From Pseudovirgaria hyperparasitica (lineage: Eukaryota > Ascomycota > Dothideomycetes > Acrospermales > Acrospermaceae), in NCBI RefSeq assembly GCF_010093815.1, contig NW_022985567.1, positions 397,367 to 461,366 on the forward strand: a stretch of DNA of 64,000 nt. Reading direction: 5' to 3'. A program made the translations under genes and the position numbers. Below the pieces are notes generated by a model. It was not told the DNA's origin. It searched no databases and saw only the letters and a list, made by a program, of their open reading frames with translations. Positions 1-12,487 of the stretch are shown piece after piece; position 1 is the stretch's first letter; every line of letters begins with the position of its first letter.

Positions 1-880
1 GCGGCTCAATGACGCGAGGACGTTACAACGGACCAGCATTGCCGGGTACTCTTTTCTTTGGAGATCCATCGTGAGCGCAATAGTATCGCGAAAGCCAGAC
101 AAAGAAAATGGTATTAAAGTCCCATATATCAGAGGGAGTGGTAGACGTAGACCAGTACGTCGTGCATTATGACACGAGAGAAGCTGCCGTGAAGGAGGAC
201 GTTAGGGTAGCTGGCCGCTCGGCAAAGACCACGCCGCCGCCGAAGCTGGCCTGGGCCAGGTGCATGACTATAAAATGCCGAGCATCAACAATCACGCTGC
301 CACGTTGACGCAAACTGCGTGACTGATCAAAGAACGCGTACACTGCTCACAGATGTCGTGATTATCTATCAAGGCTCACCAATCTTGAATTGATTTGCTA
401 TCGAACCATACAGACAGAACCTCTTAACTCTTGTTCACCAGGCAATAAAAGGTCTATATTTCGAAAACACTCATGGCAACAGCATGGAGAACCGAGTTGA
501 GTTTTTCGGACCGGCTCGCTAACGTCCATAAAATGTAGGTCGGCACGCCCGCCTGCCAAAGCTGGTCTAACATTTGTATATAGCAGCTTCACATATCGAG
601 GGGCCAGTTCATCTGCGACGCCTGCCGAAGCGCAGGGTGAAGCTACCTCTGTTGAGACCGCAGCCTTCAATGAAGCTACCTCTGTAGTATGTGGTCAAGC
701 TAAGTTATCTGAGACAAGTGGTGATTGATCAGGCAGATTACCAAGAGAGGTGCTCCGCATTCATCAAGAATTTGAACAGAGATGGGCTTCTTAGCACTCC
801 CAAGGCAAGACAACCAGGCTACAGCTGGTCGGCAAAGCAGACATTGACTCGGGCACGTTTAGAACACACAAGACAACCAG
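1..880. other. window start; no resolved gene
   Basis: Only short open frames with no recognisable family are visible on either strand. The frame of the kinase that follows is open from 863, but has no ATG before about 1052, inside conserved kinase sequence. One or more upstream exons of that kinase should therefore lie here. A possible acceptor ends at 880; I could not match it to a donor of the right phase. Confidence 0.5.
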
Positions 881-1932
881 CGGGGTGATACGAGCGTCAA
901 GCTTGATCTTGGCAGTTATAAAGGTGCCACATTTTACGAAAATGGCCTTTTTTCAGCCATCTACAAAGCAACTGCACCAAGTCAGAAACCCCCCGATGCT
1001 TCTGAGGTATACAAACCTGGTGCACTAGTTGCCCTGAAGTTGACGAGACCATCTACCATGGGACCACCACACGACTCTCTACGAGAAGCGCGAATCTTAA
1101 GGTACGCCCAGGGTCCAGGTATCGTTCCTCTGTGGGATTCATTTCATCGATCAGGGGGCGAGTTTGTCCTTGTGTTTCCGTTCTTGCGTCACGATCTAGA
1201 GGAGCTCCTGGTTCAGAGAAACTTGTCCAAGGAACAAGCCGTCTTGATACTGCGAGATGTGTTCACTGCCCTGGCTCATATTCATTCCAAGGGTATTATT
1301 CACCGAGATGTAAAACCGAGTAACATTCTGATCAAATCACTCGACGGTCCTGCATACTTGGCAGATTTTGGTATCGCCTGGTCTGAGAGTGATTCTGCGT
1401 CTGAGAAAGCAGACAGGAAGATTACTGATGTAGGTACAACCAGCTACAGGCCTCCTGAGCTTCTGTTCGGTCATCAAAGCTATACTTCTGCCTCTGATAT
1501 GTGGGCAGCCGGATGCGTTGTGGCTGAAGTCGTCAATCATAGCCAAAAACCCCTATTTGAATCTGGTGAGTTGGGCAGCGAATTGACTCTTATTCACAGC
1601 ATGTTCCAGAAGTTGGGTACACCAACTTTAGATGTTTGGCCTGTAGGTGACGTCAATATTTTCTGTTCCTGACCCAATCTTGACCCTCTCCCAGGAAGCT
1701 GCGAAATTTAGAGATTGGGGCAAGATGCAGTTCTTCCGATACCCTCCTCGATCATGGTCTGACTTGCTTCCCCACGCCTCGGAAGTTGAGCGTGATCTTG
1801 TGAGGAGATTGGTCTGCTTCGAGAGTGGCCAGCGTCTGAGTGCAGTTGATGTACGAGACCCATGCTAACTATCCATCTGAAGAAGAGGCGCTAATTGACG
1901 TCCAGGCCCTGCGTCATCCATATTTCCTGTGA
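881..1932 (+). CDS. Csk1-like CDK-activating-type protein kinase (5' incomplete)
   Basis: Ser/Thr protein kinase of the CMGC group, closest in appearance to fungal Csk1-type kinases that phosphorylate the T-loops of CDKs. Visible kinase motifs: VALK (catalytic lysine, about 1028-1039), HRDVKPSN catalytic loop, DFG, then GTTSYRPPELLFG and SASDMWAAGCV. Proposed introns are 1643-1694 and 1851-1905, both phase 0. They join WP to EAAKFRDWGKMQF, a typical C-lobe sequence, and give the final exon ALRHPYFL-stop. The ATP loop is glycine-poor (GSYKGATFYENGLFSAIYKA), as in Csk1 relatives. No start codon precedes the conserved region in frame, so an upstream exon is missing from this call; 881 is only the likely acceptor. 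The family level is firm; the Csk1 assignment is by resemblance. Confidence 0.75.
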
Positions 1933-2491
1933 AGCGAACAATAAGTCATGGAAATGGCAGCCGAGTCGTACAGCAATGAATGACACGTGCAATGAAAGGA
2001 GAAGGGGATGTGTACATAAGTCTTATAATGCCACCCATATTCGGGCATATAGAAATTAGCAGAAGCGTAACATACTGCAATGATGCGCTGGCAACTCCGA
2101 GAGTGCCGGTGATGATTTGAAGGAATTGAGATAGGTACTATACCGTGCCATGCGCTATGCTGGTCACAAATGCAGGGACAGCTAGCAACCAAGGTTGGAA
2201 GCACTCGTGGGCCCTTGCTAGCCTCTCTTAGTGGTAGGACGGCCCTGGCTACTTTGCTGGCGGGCCACCTCCCATCGCGGCCCAAGCCATCACAGCGTGC
2301 ATGCGAAACCCTATGTCTGAACAGTTGCAGAACGCCCATCTCACAGCCCCTTCAACTTCCTGACTGTGCGCCGTGTATGCATTTACGTCAAACGTAGCGC
2401 TTCTTCCAGGGGCTCAATCATCTGCCCCTCCTCTCGCTGCGCCTCCGAGTCCTCAGCTGTATCACGGCAGATCAACAAACATTGATGGACA
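1933..2491. other. spacer and probable hymA promoter
   Basis: 559 bp between the kinase stop and the hymA start. The last 100 bases are rich in C and T, common in fungal leaders. Short antisense open frames here have no recognisable content. Confidence 0.4.
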
Positions 2492-3882
2492 ATGGCGTTC
2501 AATATTTTCAATAGGAACCGACAAAAGAGCAACCCAGAGCTGGCAAAATCATTGAAGGAGGTGCTCCAACGGTACATAAGCGAGGAGAAGGCAAACCCCA
2601 AGGTCTTTCCCACCCCGCACTCAGCCGCTCAGATAGTTGTGCCTAACTGCTGCTTCAGACCGAGGAAGAATTATCTCGGAGTCTTACGCAGATGAAAACG
2701 GTTCTCCAAGGCACTACAGGTACGTCTAGTTTGGGAGCAGAGTCTCACTCTCAGTTACCACACAACTGGGCTTACCAAAACCGTCTCTGTCTATTGTCGT
2801 CCGTACAGTACTGACATTTGAGCAGAGCTAGAAGTTAGTCCAGACCAGCAGCATGGCCTTATCTCCGCGCTTCTGCAGGAAGATGTCCTCCTCTACCTAG
2901 CAAAGAGCATCCATCGGCTGCCCTTCGAGTCGAGGAAAGACACTCAGGTGATCATGTCCAGTGCGTTTCGGTTCAAGCCGCCGAACAGTCCAGATCTCGA
3001 CCCTATAGCTATAAACTGGGTCGTGAAGCGACGACCAGAAATAATAACGGCACTCTGCTATGGGTACGATCGGAAAGAAAGCGCGATGCCGTGCGGAGGA
3101 GTACTGAGGGAAGCCTTGAAGCACGAAGTTGTTGCTGCGATTGTCTTGTATGATGAGCCAAATCCGGATGGTAAACCTCTGGACCTGGCCAACATAAATC
3201 TCGATGCTCCAGTGAGCGGAAATGGTGTATTTTGGAACTTCTTCGATTGGATAGATAAGGGAGCTTTCGAAGTCAGCGCCGATGCATTCAACACTTTCAG
3301 GGTATATCTTCTCTCGAGATCTAGGGTAACACGCTAATCACAATGTAGGAGCTCTTGACCAAACACAAAGGCTTAGTTGCACGGTATCTACAAGCCAATT
3401 TTGACAGTTTTTTTGCCAAGTACAATAAAACATTGGTACAATCGGAAAGCTACGTCACTAAGAGACAATCGATCAAGTTGCTTGGGGAGATATTACTCGA
3501 CAGATCCAATTACAACATCATGACTAAATATGTCGATATCGGGGAGCACTTAAAGATTATTATGCGGTTGCTGAAAGATGACCGAAAGATGATAAACTAC
3601 GAAGGTTTCCACGTATTCAAGGTGCCATATGCCCCAAAGACATAACACCAGACTCAAAACTGACTTAAGAAGGTCTTTGTGGCAAATCCGAACAAGTCGA
3701 TGGAAGTACAGAAGATACTGATTGGCAACCGAGACAAACTTCTCAAGTTTCTTCCCGCATTTCTGCAAGACCGACAGGATGACGACCAGTTTATGGACGA
3801 GAAGAGTTTCTTGATCCGGCAGATCGAGCTGCTCCCACCGGCACCAATGCTCACACAGCAGCCGGTAGCACGGAACTATTAG
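2492..3882 (+). CDS. hymA: MO25/Hym1-family scaffold (HymA)
   Basis: Fungal MO25 (Cab39-like) protein: an armadillo-like helical scaffold that binds and activates GCK/STE20-type kinases in the RAM/MOR network, acting in septation, polarity and, in Aspergillus, conidiophore development. Five exons: 2492-2602, 2659-2719, 2826-3301, 3349-3621 and 3673-3882. They give 376 aa, normal for the family. Diagnostic stretches are EEELSRSLTQMKTVLQGT, SIHRLPFESRKDTQVI, FWNFFDWIDKGAFEVSADAF, LLTKHKGLVARYL, NYNIMTKYV and FHVFKVFVANPNKS. Start: first ATG of the opening exon, MAFNIFNRNRQKSNPEL, the conserved N-terminus. All exon joins keep phase. Gene identity is secure from the conserved blocks. Confidence 0.93.
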
Positions 3883-6393
3883 CGATTGTATGTATGTTTG
3901 CATTGCGTATGGCGTTTGGGAAGACGGGCACTTAAAACACTGGGAGGAGTTTGAATAGTCAAGCCTTTTGGGCCTTTGAGGGTTCTGGTGGATGGTGCGG
4001 GTTTAGGGTCATGGAATAGGTACAAGTAGAAACATACGACGCATATCTCGAGTATTGCATATCAGCACGACATTAAGTGGGCATCGATAAAGATATCTTA
4101 GAGCAGCAGAGACTGACTGAATTGGAAGGAGGAGGCTAATCATAAAGCGAGACACATTCTGAAGGACTCCCACGACTGTGTTGGTCGTGGCCCGGGGGTG
4201 GATTTACAGGGGTAAGGCTACGACTACTCCACGTTCTAGCCACGTTCCATGGCCGACATGTTCCCAGAGTTGAGCGTGAAGGATATTTCGTCTCTATTCT
4301 TGTTCTTGGCTCATAAGCACTGGCATGTTTGATGGAGGGATTATGATGAATCAGCGAACTACTGGAGCACTATAACTCTAGCGGACGGAGTTTCTACGAT
4401 GCAGTGATATCTCGCATGCATACTTGCACATACGCCTCTCACGATGACATGGACTTTGGGGGGTGGACGAGTTGGGGAAGCTAGCTAGTCGGGAGTGACG
4501 GAGTCAAGGGAATTAAGGGAAGGGGAGGGTCGGCGCTTGAGGATCCATGGCTTGTGGGGCCAGGGGTGTGTGTCGTATCATCTCAGCAGCCTGGATGTAA
4601 CGTATTATAAGAGCGTCAGCGTGAGCATGCATGTACGACTCCATGGTAATAATTACAGTCTGAGGGTTTCCTTTAGAGAGACAAAAGGGGGCTGGTTAGC
4701 AGTCATGAGGCGAGCCAAGCGCAGGTGAGGCTATTGCTATACCTACAGCCATGATTTCTCCATTATTGTATAATCATAAGTTATTGTAAGTCCACTGTCG
4801 CTGTCAAAGCTGCGGACCAGGGCCCGAGACTGGGCTGGGTCGAGCGGGTCAAGCTCCCGGAATGACGCACCACGCTCCCTCCGCTGACGGTGTGATGTCA
4901 GAGGGGCCGCGGAGTATGCTCCACATTCCCATCCACAGCGTCCTCTAAAGCTACGCCTTATGCCATAATTGACAAAAAATTGTGTACGGGGATTTTGGTT
5001 GATTCAATGTATATTAGTGCCAGGCGGTTCTGAAGTTTCTTTCAATAGAGTGCATAACTAACGCCGTTGTGCACGATTCGATTTGAACGCAATTACCCCG
5101 TCTCGTGTGTTTGCCATCCAAGCTCTGCCTAGAAGGGTTTGCAATGGCATGTAGAGGAATCCTTGGACAGCTGAGGCTGAGCGATAGGCTGAGAAGAAGT
5201 CCGATCATGGCTGGAAGAATGCGTTGGTTAATAACAGTGACTACTGTCAACTCGCTTTTGCGTACGCCGTAGCACAAATGAGGCGTCAGGTATCATTCGA
5301 TAGAGTTTATGCTTTCCAATAGGGGCTCAGTGCTGTCGTGGATACCTACCTGAATACTATTACTTGACTGTGCCGTTGAGTGGCTTCTGGGGCTATCAGA
5401 GGCTCTTGGTCGAATCAGGCGCATTACGAAGCTTATTATTCGACAGTCTAACATAGGACATATTTTAGCGAAAAATAGGAAGTATAATGGCTCGATACGA
5501 TCTCCGGTGTAGTATAGTTGTTCTGCCATACAATCAAACACTCTCGCGCAGCCAGGTGGATATAGGTGAGCAACAACAATGAACTCTTTCTTGGACATGA
5601 CAGACAGACCTTCGCTGTTATAGTTGGTTTCTGACCATGTCTGCCAAGAATTTGCTTGCCCGTCCCTAGGAAGTGTCCCGTCTGGCTGCACGATGCCTAA
5701 TTACTACTCCTACCTGGGTAGCTTAATTAGTTAATACTTCCCTCCCCTATCCTATCCTATCCTATGATTCCTATCTCCACGATTCCACGCCCTGTTAAAC
5801 GAGTGTAAGCGCACCGAACTCTGACTTTGTTATTGCTTGCCCCTTGCCTTCCTTTGCTTCACCACGGCCTCCTGTACTGTGACCTTTCTCTTCGAATCCT
5901 GCCACTCTCACCCTCTGCTCTTCACATTCTCCACTGCTGTACGCGTGCTCTCTCGTCGCGAGGCAGGGTCCCTGCTGTCGCTCACCCTACGTCATCGACG
6001 GGCGCTAGAGCCACGTTAGCCACGCCCTGGGAACGGTGAACGGTCTGCAAGCATTATTAGGTCTCTCCGTCTGGCTCACTTCTACACACACACACATCTT
6101 GTCGCAAAGTATTGTGTACAGCCCAGGCCCGCCCTGCGCTGCACACCATACTACACCATCACCTACAAGGGTTTCCATTCCACACCTCCCACTGCAACCG
6201 ATTCGGATGCCCCGTCCGTGATCGCTTTCAGTCCTAGCGCTGCTCTGTTCGCCGTGCCTGCTGCTTGCCCGCCGCTCGTTACGTTCCGTCTCGTCTTGTC
6301 GCTCTCTCACGTTTCTTCTGATGGGGACACACGTCTCACGTAGCCACACATTTCACTCCTAGATTTGACCGCTATACTGGAGGCGGGCACGTC
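3883..6393. other. 2.5 kb spacer with long CT-rich leader of the histidine kinase
   Basis: Nothing here resolves into a gene. The last 600 bases are CT-rich and probably form the promoter and leader of the histidine kinase. A short (CCTAT)n run lies near 5745-5765 and a small inverted repeat (CCACGAC/GTCGTGG) near 4170-4190. A minus-strand frame of 101 codons ending at 5293, starting MSKKEFIVVAHLYPP, looks faintly protein-like but was not extended. Confidence 0.4.
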
Positions 6394-9300
6394 ATGAAGA
6401 AGTCCTCCCCTCTTCCTTCGCCTAAGTCCACGAAACCGTCATCTACCCCAGCCAAGCAACGTTCCACCACGACCTTGACTCATAATGCGCAATTCAGCAA
6501 CCCTCTATCCCACACACAAACTCGACCTCGCTTAAGAAGGGAGGCCAGAAAGAGTAGTAGTCCAGAGGAAATAACATCGCTGCTGGAGCCTACACGCAAC
6601 AGTCAAGCAAATGCATTGAGCAGTCAGCATGCCACACTTCCAAGGAGCAATATAAGCACCACTTCAGAAAGCGCCGACGAGGATACCGAGGACAGTTTTA
6701 GTGGGCCGTTATCAGATGTTAAGGAATATGAGGAGGGTAAATCTCCTGAGCACATCGAAATAGAACGATTGAAGGAAGCATTGTCCGCGAAGATGGCGGC
6801 GAACCAGCAAAGAGCAATATCGAGTATGAGCCCTAAGCAAAGTCCAGGTGGGAGAACGCCTGTCAGTGTAGCAGCACGTAGGGTGTCACCCATAAAGGAG
6901 GAAATAACAGATATGTCGCCATCTCTAGAGGCATCTTTTAGCAGTCCACCTCCATCGGCTGGGCTGCACACAGCATCAACAGAATCTACAGAATCAGTCA
7001 GAACAATCAAAGGAAGTGTACCGCCTACACCAAGTGCATTGCCACTACGGACGCCGTCGTATCCATTTCCATATGTCCCAGGCACTCCTCGAACGTGGTC
7101 GTCATCCTTCCATCAACCATTCACCAATCTCTCACCAACAATCGACTCGCTCAACATCAGAGGACAGCCGACAGTACGCGAACAGTTCACGTCAGGGGAT
7201 AGCACACCTGCGGCCTCCGTCTCGGCATTCCTACCACCTAGTAACGAGATTGAGGATCCGCGATATCCTTCACCAAACCTCTATGATACAATCTTGTTGT
7301 TGAATTCTGAACCGGGCCTCGAAGCTTGGTGGTCAACTGTGGTGAAATTATGTCACGAATGGTTTGGCGCCGAAAGAGCTTCACTGTCCGTCCCTGCGGA
7401 CGCGTCAGATCAGAACGTTCCTTGGACACAGCAAGCTACTTACAATGCCTCAGGCAGACGCATAGCTGCCACAGCCGCGCAAACGTCGAGTTCCATCGCG
7501 AAAGCTTCGGACCTATCCATCTCACGCTCACCAGAAGAGGCCACCGACCTTGTCGGAGGCCTAATTCAAGGTGGGAGCAAGAGAAGACCAAAGCTTGAGG
7601 CGCGTCACTCTTACGCTGGTCCAGAGCGACAAAGAAAAGATGCGACTTTGGACACAAACAAGGCCGTGAGTCGGCCCGAAAGGCCAGGACCTCCATCACG
7701 GACCGCCAGCCATGTTCCCCGGACTTTGACCCGTGGAGAACACCCTTTACGTCATGTGTCTCCCGTATCTTATGATGGCGCGAGATCACCATCGAGGGGA
7801 AACACGTTCAGCGATCCAGAATTCTCGAGTCCCGGCGATGCCTCTGATAGGCCTTGTTTGTTGGTATACCCACAGAAACAACCACTGAATGTTGAGCAAG
7901 ATCCTCTTATCGACGACGCAGGAGTGAACCGTATCTTAGAAAAAGGGAGGCTGGTCACCCTTACCCGTGACTACAGCGTCTCATGGAGCTCTGAATCAAG
8001 TCCTGAAGGTCTTAAGAGGAGTCAACTACCGAAGAATGCTCCTGGACAGTCCGCTAGTCTACAGCCACAGCGACAGACAGACGTGAAGGACAAACCTAAT
8101 CATCCGTCCAGGACAACCAAGCTCGAATCCCATTCGTCCAAGCGTACAGTTCCATATGAAGAATATGAACAGCTGCCGTCATCACCCTGGGCTCAATCAC
8201 CTCACCCGTCGCCAGCAGTCCAGAATGACCCGAATGAGGATCCTTTCTTTGGTCAAACCAACGTCGACGATACTTTTGACCCTACCAGTGCGTCCGGTGA
8301 TTATTCAGGGACTGTTCCGGTCGAGGCGATTGGGGTTGATAGGGCCAGTACTATTACCCATGTCCCTTTAATACATCCGCTTTTGTCACAAGTAGTCCAT
8401 CCATCCGAGACTTCGTCCTTCCACCATACAACGCACACGGATTTACGGAACAGGAGATACAGGCGTTCTTCAAAGGCCTCGATGCCTAATGAGGAGAGTT
8501 CAGATCGCAAAGTACCAATAGCTATACTCTCCTTCATGTCGTCTGAGGTGCCTTTCCCACAGAACTGGACCAATTCCTTGAAGCTGTTGGCACCCCATCT
8601 GGCGACGACATATTCCAACGCTGCACAGTTCTCAGAAGCGTTTGATCAAGCCCAAAACCTGAGACTTACTCGCTTTCAAATAAGCCAGACTGGTTACACT
8701 CCCATGACCAATGATTCCCAGAGTCTTCATAGTTTGTTACGCTTAGATTTGGGATCATATCAAGAAACAACCCCAGGTGAGACGACCAGCCCATCAGACT
8801 ACTCGGGTCACTCTCGCCCAAGTCCTGGTAGCACCTCAATGGTTGGTACGCCAGGGTGGGACACGTCGATGTATGGTGTCAGTGGTCGACATTCTGTCGT
8901 AGGCACTCCGGCCCAAATCAGTAACATGGATGCGATTGACAGCTATTTTGATTCCAAGAAAATAATCATGGGTGCCAAATCATCACAATCGAGTCAGCCA
9001 GTATCAAAATCCCCGAGCGTTGATAGAGCATTGTCGCGAAAGAAGCTAACGGAAAGCGGCCCCGTCAATGAAACGGATGATGCCATCACGCCCAAAGATA
9101 GCCAGAAATCAGATTATTCTCGTGAGGATCCCCGAAAGCCAGTTCAAGCTCGCGAGGCTGAAAATGTAGGTCCACGAAAACTTGAGGCACAAGGTACTTC
9201 ATACTTACATGAGAAGAAGCACTCGCTACTTCATTCGTACGGGGCGAATTTCTCTTCGAGCTTCCACCCTTTGCCTACAGCGACTACTCCGCGAACTCCT

Positions 9301-12300
9301 GGATTAGCTCACAATCGCAAATCATCAGCCTCGGAAATACCAGACTTAGTACAACCATCTTCGACGTTGCTGCGAACCATCATCGACTCCTTACCCGTAC
9401 AGATATTCACCGCGGCCCCTGCAACAGGTAATCTGACATGGGTGAATTCCAAATTCTTAGTCTATAGAGGACAGAGCCCCAAGCAAGCCTTGCAGGAGCC
9501 ATGGAATGCCATACATGAAGAGGATCGAGATGGTTACATGGAACAATGGCATAGATCACTTCGTACGGGAGCTCAATTGGCAATTAAAGTTAGACTGCTA
9601 AGGTTCGACGGTACATATCGCTGGTTCTTTGTTCGTGCAGCGCCATTAAAGGATAAGCGTCAGAATATAGTACACTGGATGGGAACGAACATGGACTTCC
9701 ACGATCAACACTTGGCAGAGATGAATTCAGCACGCCAACAAGAGGTAGCTGCTTCGGAGGCCAAGTACCGAGCCCTCGCAAATTCGAGTCCACAAATCGT
9801 CTTCGCTGCGACACAAACTAAAGGCGTTATATTCTGCAACTCGCAATGGGTCGTCTTTTCAGGACAAAGCGAGAGCGAGGCCTCTGGCGTGGGTTTCATG
9901 AACCACGTTCACCCGGACGATATTTCGAAGTGTCGATTACCTACTTTTGATGAGGATGGATCAGCCGTTATAGATGCCCCAATTACCGTTCATGCAGAGG
10001 GCCCAAAGAGTCCCTCGCCACCAGGTTCCGAAGCCTCATCAGAGACCGAGCGGATCACGAGTCCAAGTCCTGGTAATATTACCTCTCCCTCGGTGGCAGG
10101 CATCCCACAGGCGAGGCTGTCTAGATTAGCAAGTGCTGGGATAACGAAAATGACCAAAGACCTGGATGGTCGTCCATCGTATGCAACGGAAGTACGCCTA
10201 CGCTCCAAAGATGGTATCTACCGATGGCATCTCGTGCGCATACTTCTGGCAGAGCCTGTCTTCAAGGACGGCAATGAGGAAGACACTTGGTACGGTACCT
10301 GCACAGACATCAACGACCACAAACTACTTGAGGCAACTCTCAAAGAGACAATGGATGCAAAGACAAGATTTCTCAGTAACATGTCTCACGAGATCAGGAC
10401 ACCTCTGAATGGCATTACAGGAATGGTCAATTTTCTTATTGATAGCAGTCTTACTGCTGAACAGATGGAACATATCAACATTATCCGTAGTAGCACAGAA
10501 GGCCTTCGCGATCTGATCAACGACATCCTTGATCTGTCAAAGGTCGAGGCTGGCATGATCACGCTTTCGCCACAATGGTTCTCCGTTCGTGAACTCATCG
10601 AGGATGTCAACGATTTGACTTCTGGTATGGCGGTCGAGAAGGGTCTTCAATTGAACTACGTCCTTGAACCCGATGTGCCGCACGATTTGAAGGGCGACAA
10701 GTTCCGCATACGACAGGTTCTCTTAAACGTCATAGGCAATGCGATCAAATTCACGGATACAGGTGAAGTGTTCATGCAGTGCCGAGTTGCCTCAGATACT
10801 TCAGGTGTCGAGCTTCCCAAAGACAACGAAATTCTGCTCCAGTTCCAGGTCATAGACACTGGCAAAGGATTCACGGAGAAAGAAGCAGAATTCTTGTTCA
10901 AACGTTTTAGCCAGATTGACGGCAGTAGCACACGACAACACGGTGGCACTGGACTGGGACTTGCCATATCCATGCAGCTTGTTGAGCTACATGGCGGTAA
11001 GATGAAGGCTTCGAGTGTTCCTGGCAAAGGCTCAACATTCACTTTCACGGTGAAGTTCCAATTTCCATCGGGCGATGACCGACCAAGTCCAGGTACTGCT
11101 CAAGAGCCATACAATTTGCCAACACCATTCACCGATGAACCTCCTCGCATTGAAAAGAAGTTTTCAGTAGCTTATGGTTCTCCAGGCCATCAATTGGTGG
11201 AGTCACCAATGTCTCATGCGTCCGAGTCTCCAGCGCCTTCTTCCGCAAGTTCTGATCCCTCAGTGCGGACTATTGATTCTGTTCATTCTCAACGATCATC
11301 CGTTTCCTCTTTCAGCGCTGACAAGGCATCACTTAAGCCGATCACTTTGTCAATGCCTGCCGAGATTGCTCGTGCCCGAGGGTCCATACCAGATATTAAA
11401 CAGCCTCTAGGATCGCCGTTGCCAGCCATCTCCTCTCAGCCACCAATGTACTCTATCCTAGTTGTCTGCCCACTTGAATATAGCAGCCAAGCCACCGTCA
11501 AGCATCTGGAGAGCACGCTTCCTACAAGCATCCCGCACCAGATTACAGCCCGTGAGAGTCTCGAGGAGTGCAAACAGATGCTAGGGGGCGAGGATCCTGT
11601 CCTTTTCACCCATGTTGTTCTCGTTCTACGCACTGTCCAGGAGAATGTTGAGTTCATTGACCAGGTACTACGTTTCGGCCCGGCACACTCGACTACCACC
11701 GTCGTTGTCGTATGCGATTTGACCTTGAAACGAGAAATTATACAAAAGGCCCCCTACCACGATTTTGACAGGCTCAAGATAGACGCTCGTCTTGTTTTCA
11801 TCTTCAAACCACTCAAGCCGTCTAAAATATCAGCAATCTTTGATCCGAGGAAAGAAAGAGGCATGCTGACGGACCGCTCGCACGATAATGCTCAACAAGT
11901 CGCAGTCAGCCAAAAACAGGTATTCGAAGAGTTGAAACGAAGGCTTGGAAACAGGGGCCTGCGTGTTCTCTTGGTCGAAGACAACCAAATCAACCAGACT
12001 GTAATCGTTGCAATACCCAACCGATTGGCAAGCATGCTAATGTGTCTATAGGTACTTCTCAAATTCCTTGGTAAGATCGACATTGATGTCGAGACCGTAC
12101 TCGATGGAGTACAATGCACAGACAAGGTGTTTGCTCATCCTCATGGTTACTATTCCATCATCCTGGTAAGTTTCAAAACACTCATGTCTACACAAGCTTA
12201 CTTTGTTGTTCTAGTGCGATCTGCACATGCCTAATAAAGATGGGTACCAAACCTGCCGCGAGATCCGCAAGTGGGAGAAGCGCAACAAGTTCCCTTACTT

Positions 12301-12487
12301 GCCCATTATTGCACTATCGGCCAATGTTCTTGGCGATGTGTACACACAATGCGTGGATGCCGGCTTTAACTCGTACGTCACGAAACCGGTCGATTTCAAA
12401 GTTCTCAGTGGCGTCATGAACAAATTTTTGGATCCTGAGGACAAGACGCGCCCAATCGAGTTTATGAAGCCGCTCAAGAAAGGATAA
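6394..12487 (+). CDS. PAS-domain hybrid sensor histidine kinase
   Basis: Cytoplasmic hybrid histidine kinase of 1997 aa that would autophosphorylate on His and pass phosphate to its own receiver, then to Ypd1 and the Skn7/Ssk1 regulators. Exons 6394-12000, 12052-12165 and 12215-12487. Order: disordered N-terminus; GAF-like part (about 295-350, EPGLEAWWSTVV); PAS 1 (about 990-1105) and PAS 2 (about 1120-1310), each with PAC-like ends; HisKA with NMSHEIRTPLNG (H about 1332); HATPase with NVIGNAIKFT, DTGKGF and GGTGLGLAIS (about 1430-1556); a receiver-like stretch lacking acidic residues (about 1684-1820); and a true receiver LLVEDNQINQT ... CDLHMPNKDG (D about 1909) ... KPVD. No membrane segment is seen. 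The first intron splits the receiver right after NQINQT, giving NQINQTVLLKFLG. Stimulus and exact HHK class are not deducible. Confidence 0.92.

Noticed and set aside
4165-4192. CCACGAC/GTCGTGG inverted repeat as a terminator or element end
   Set aside because: Arms of only seven bases with no target duplication or second end; expected by chance.
5293-5598. minus-strand frame starting MSKKEFIVVAHLYPP, faintly like an antibiotic-biosynthesis monooxygenase (ABM) domain start
   Set aside because: Similarity covers only about 20 residues, and I could not find a following exon carrying the rest of the domain.
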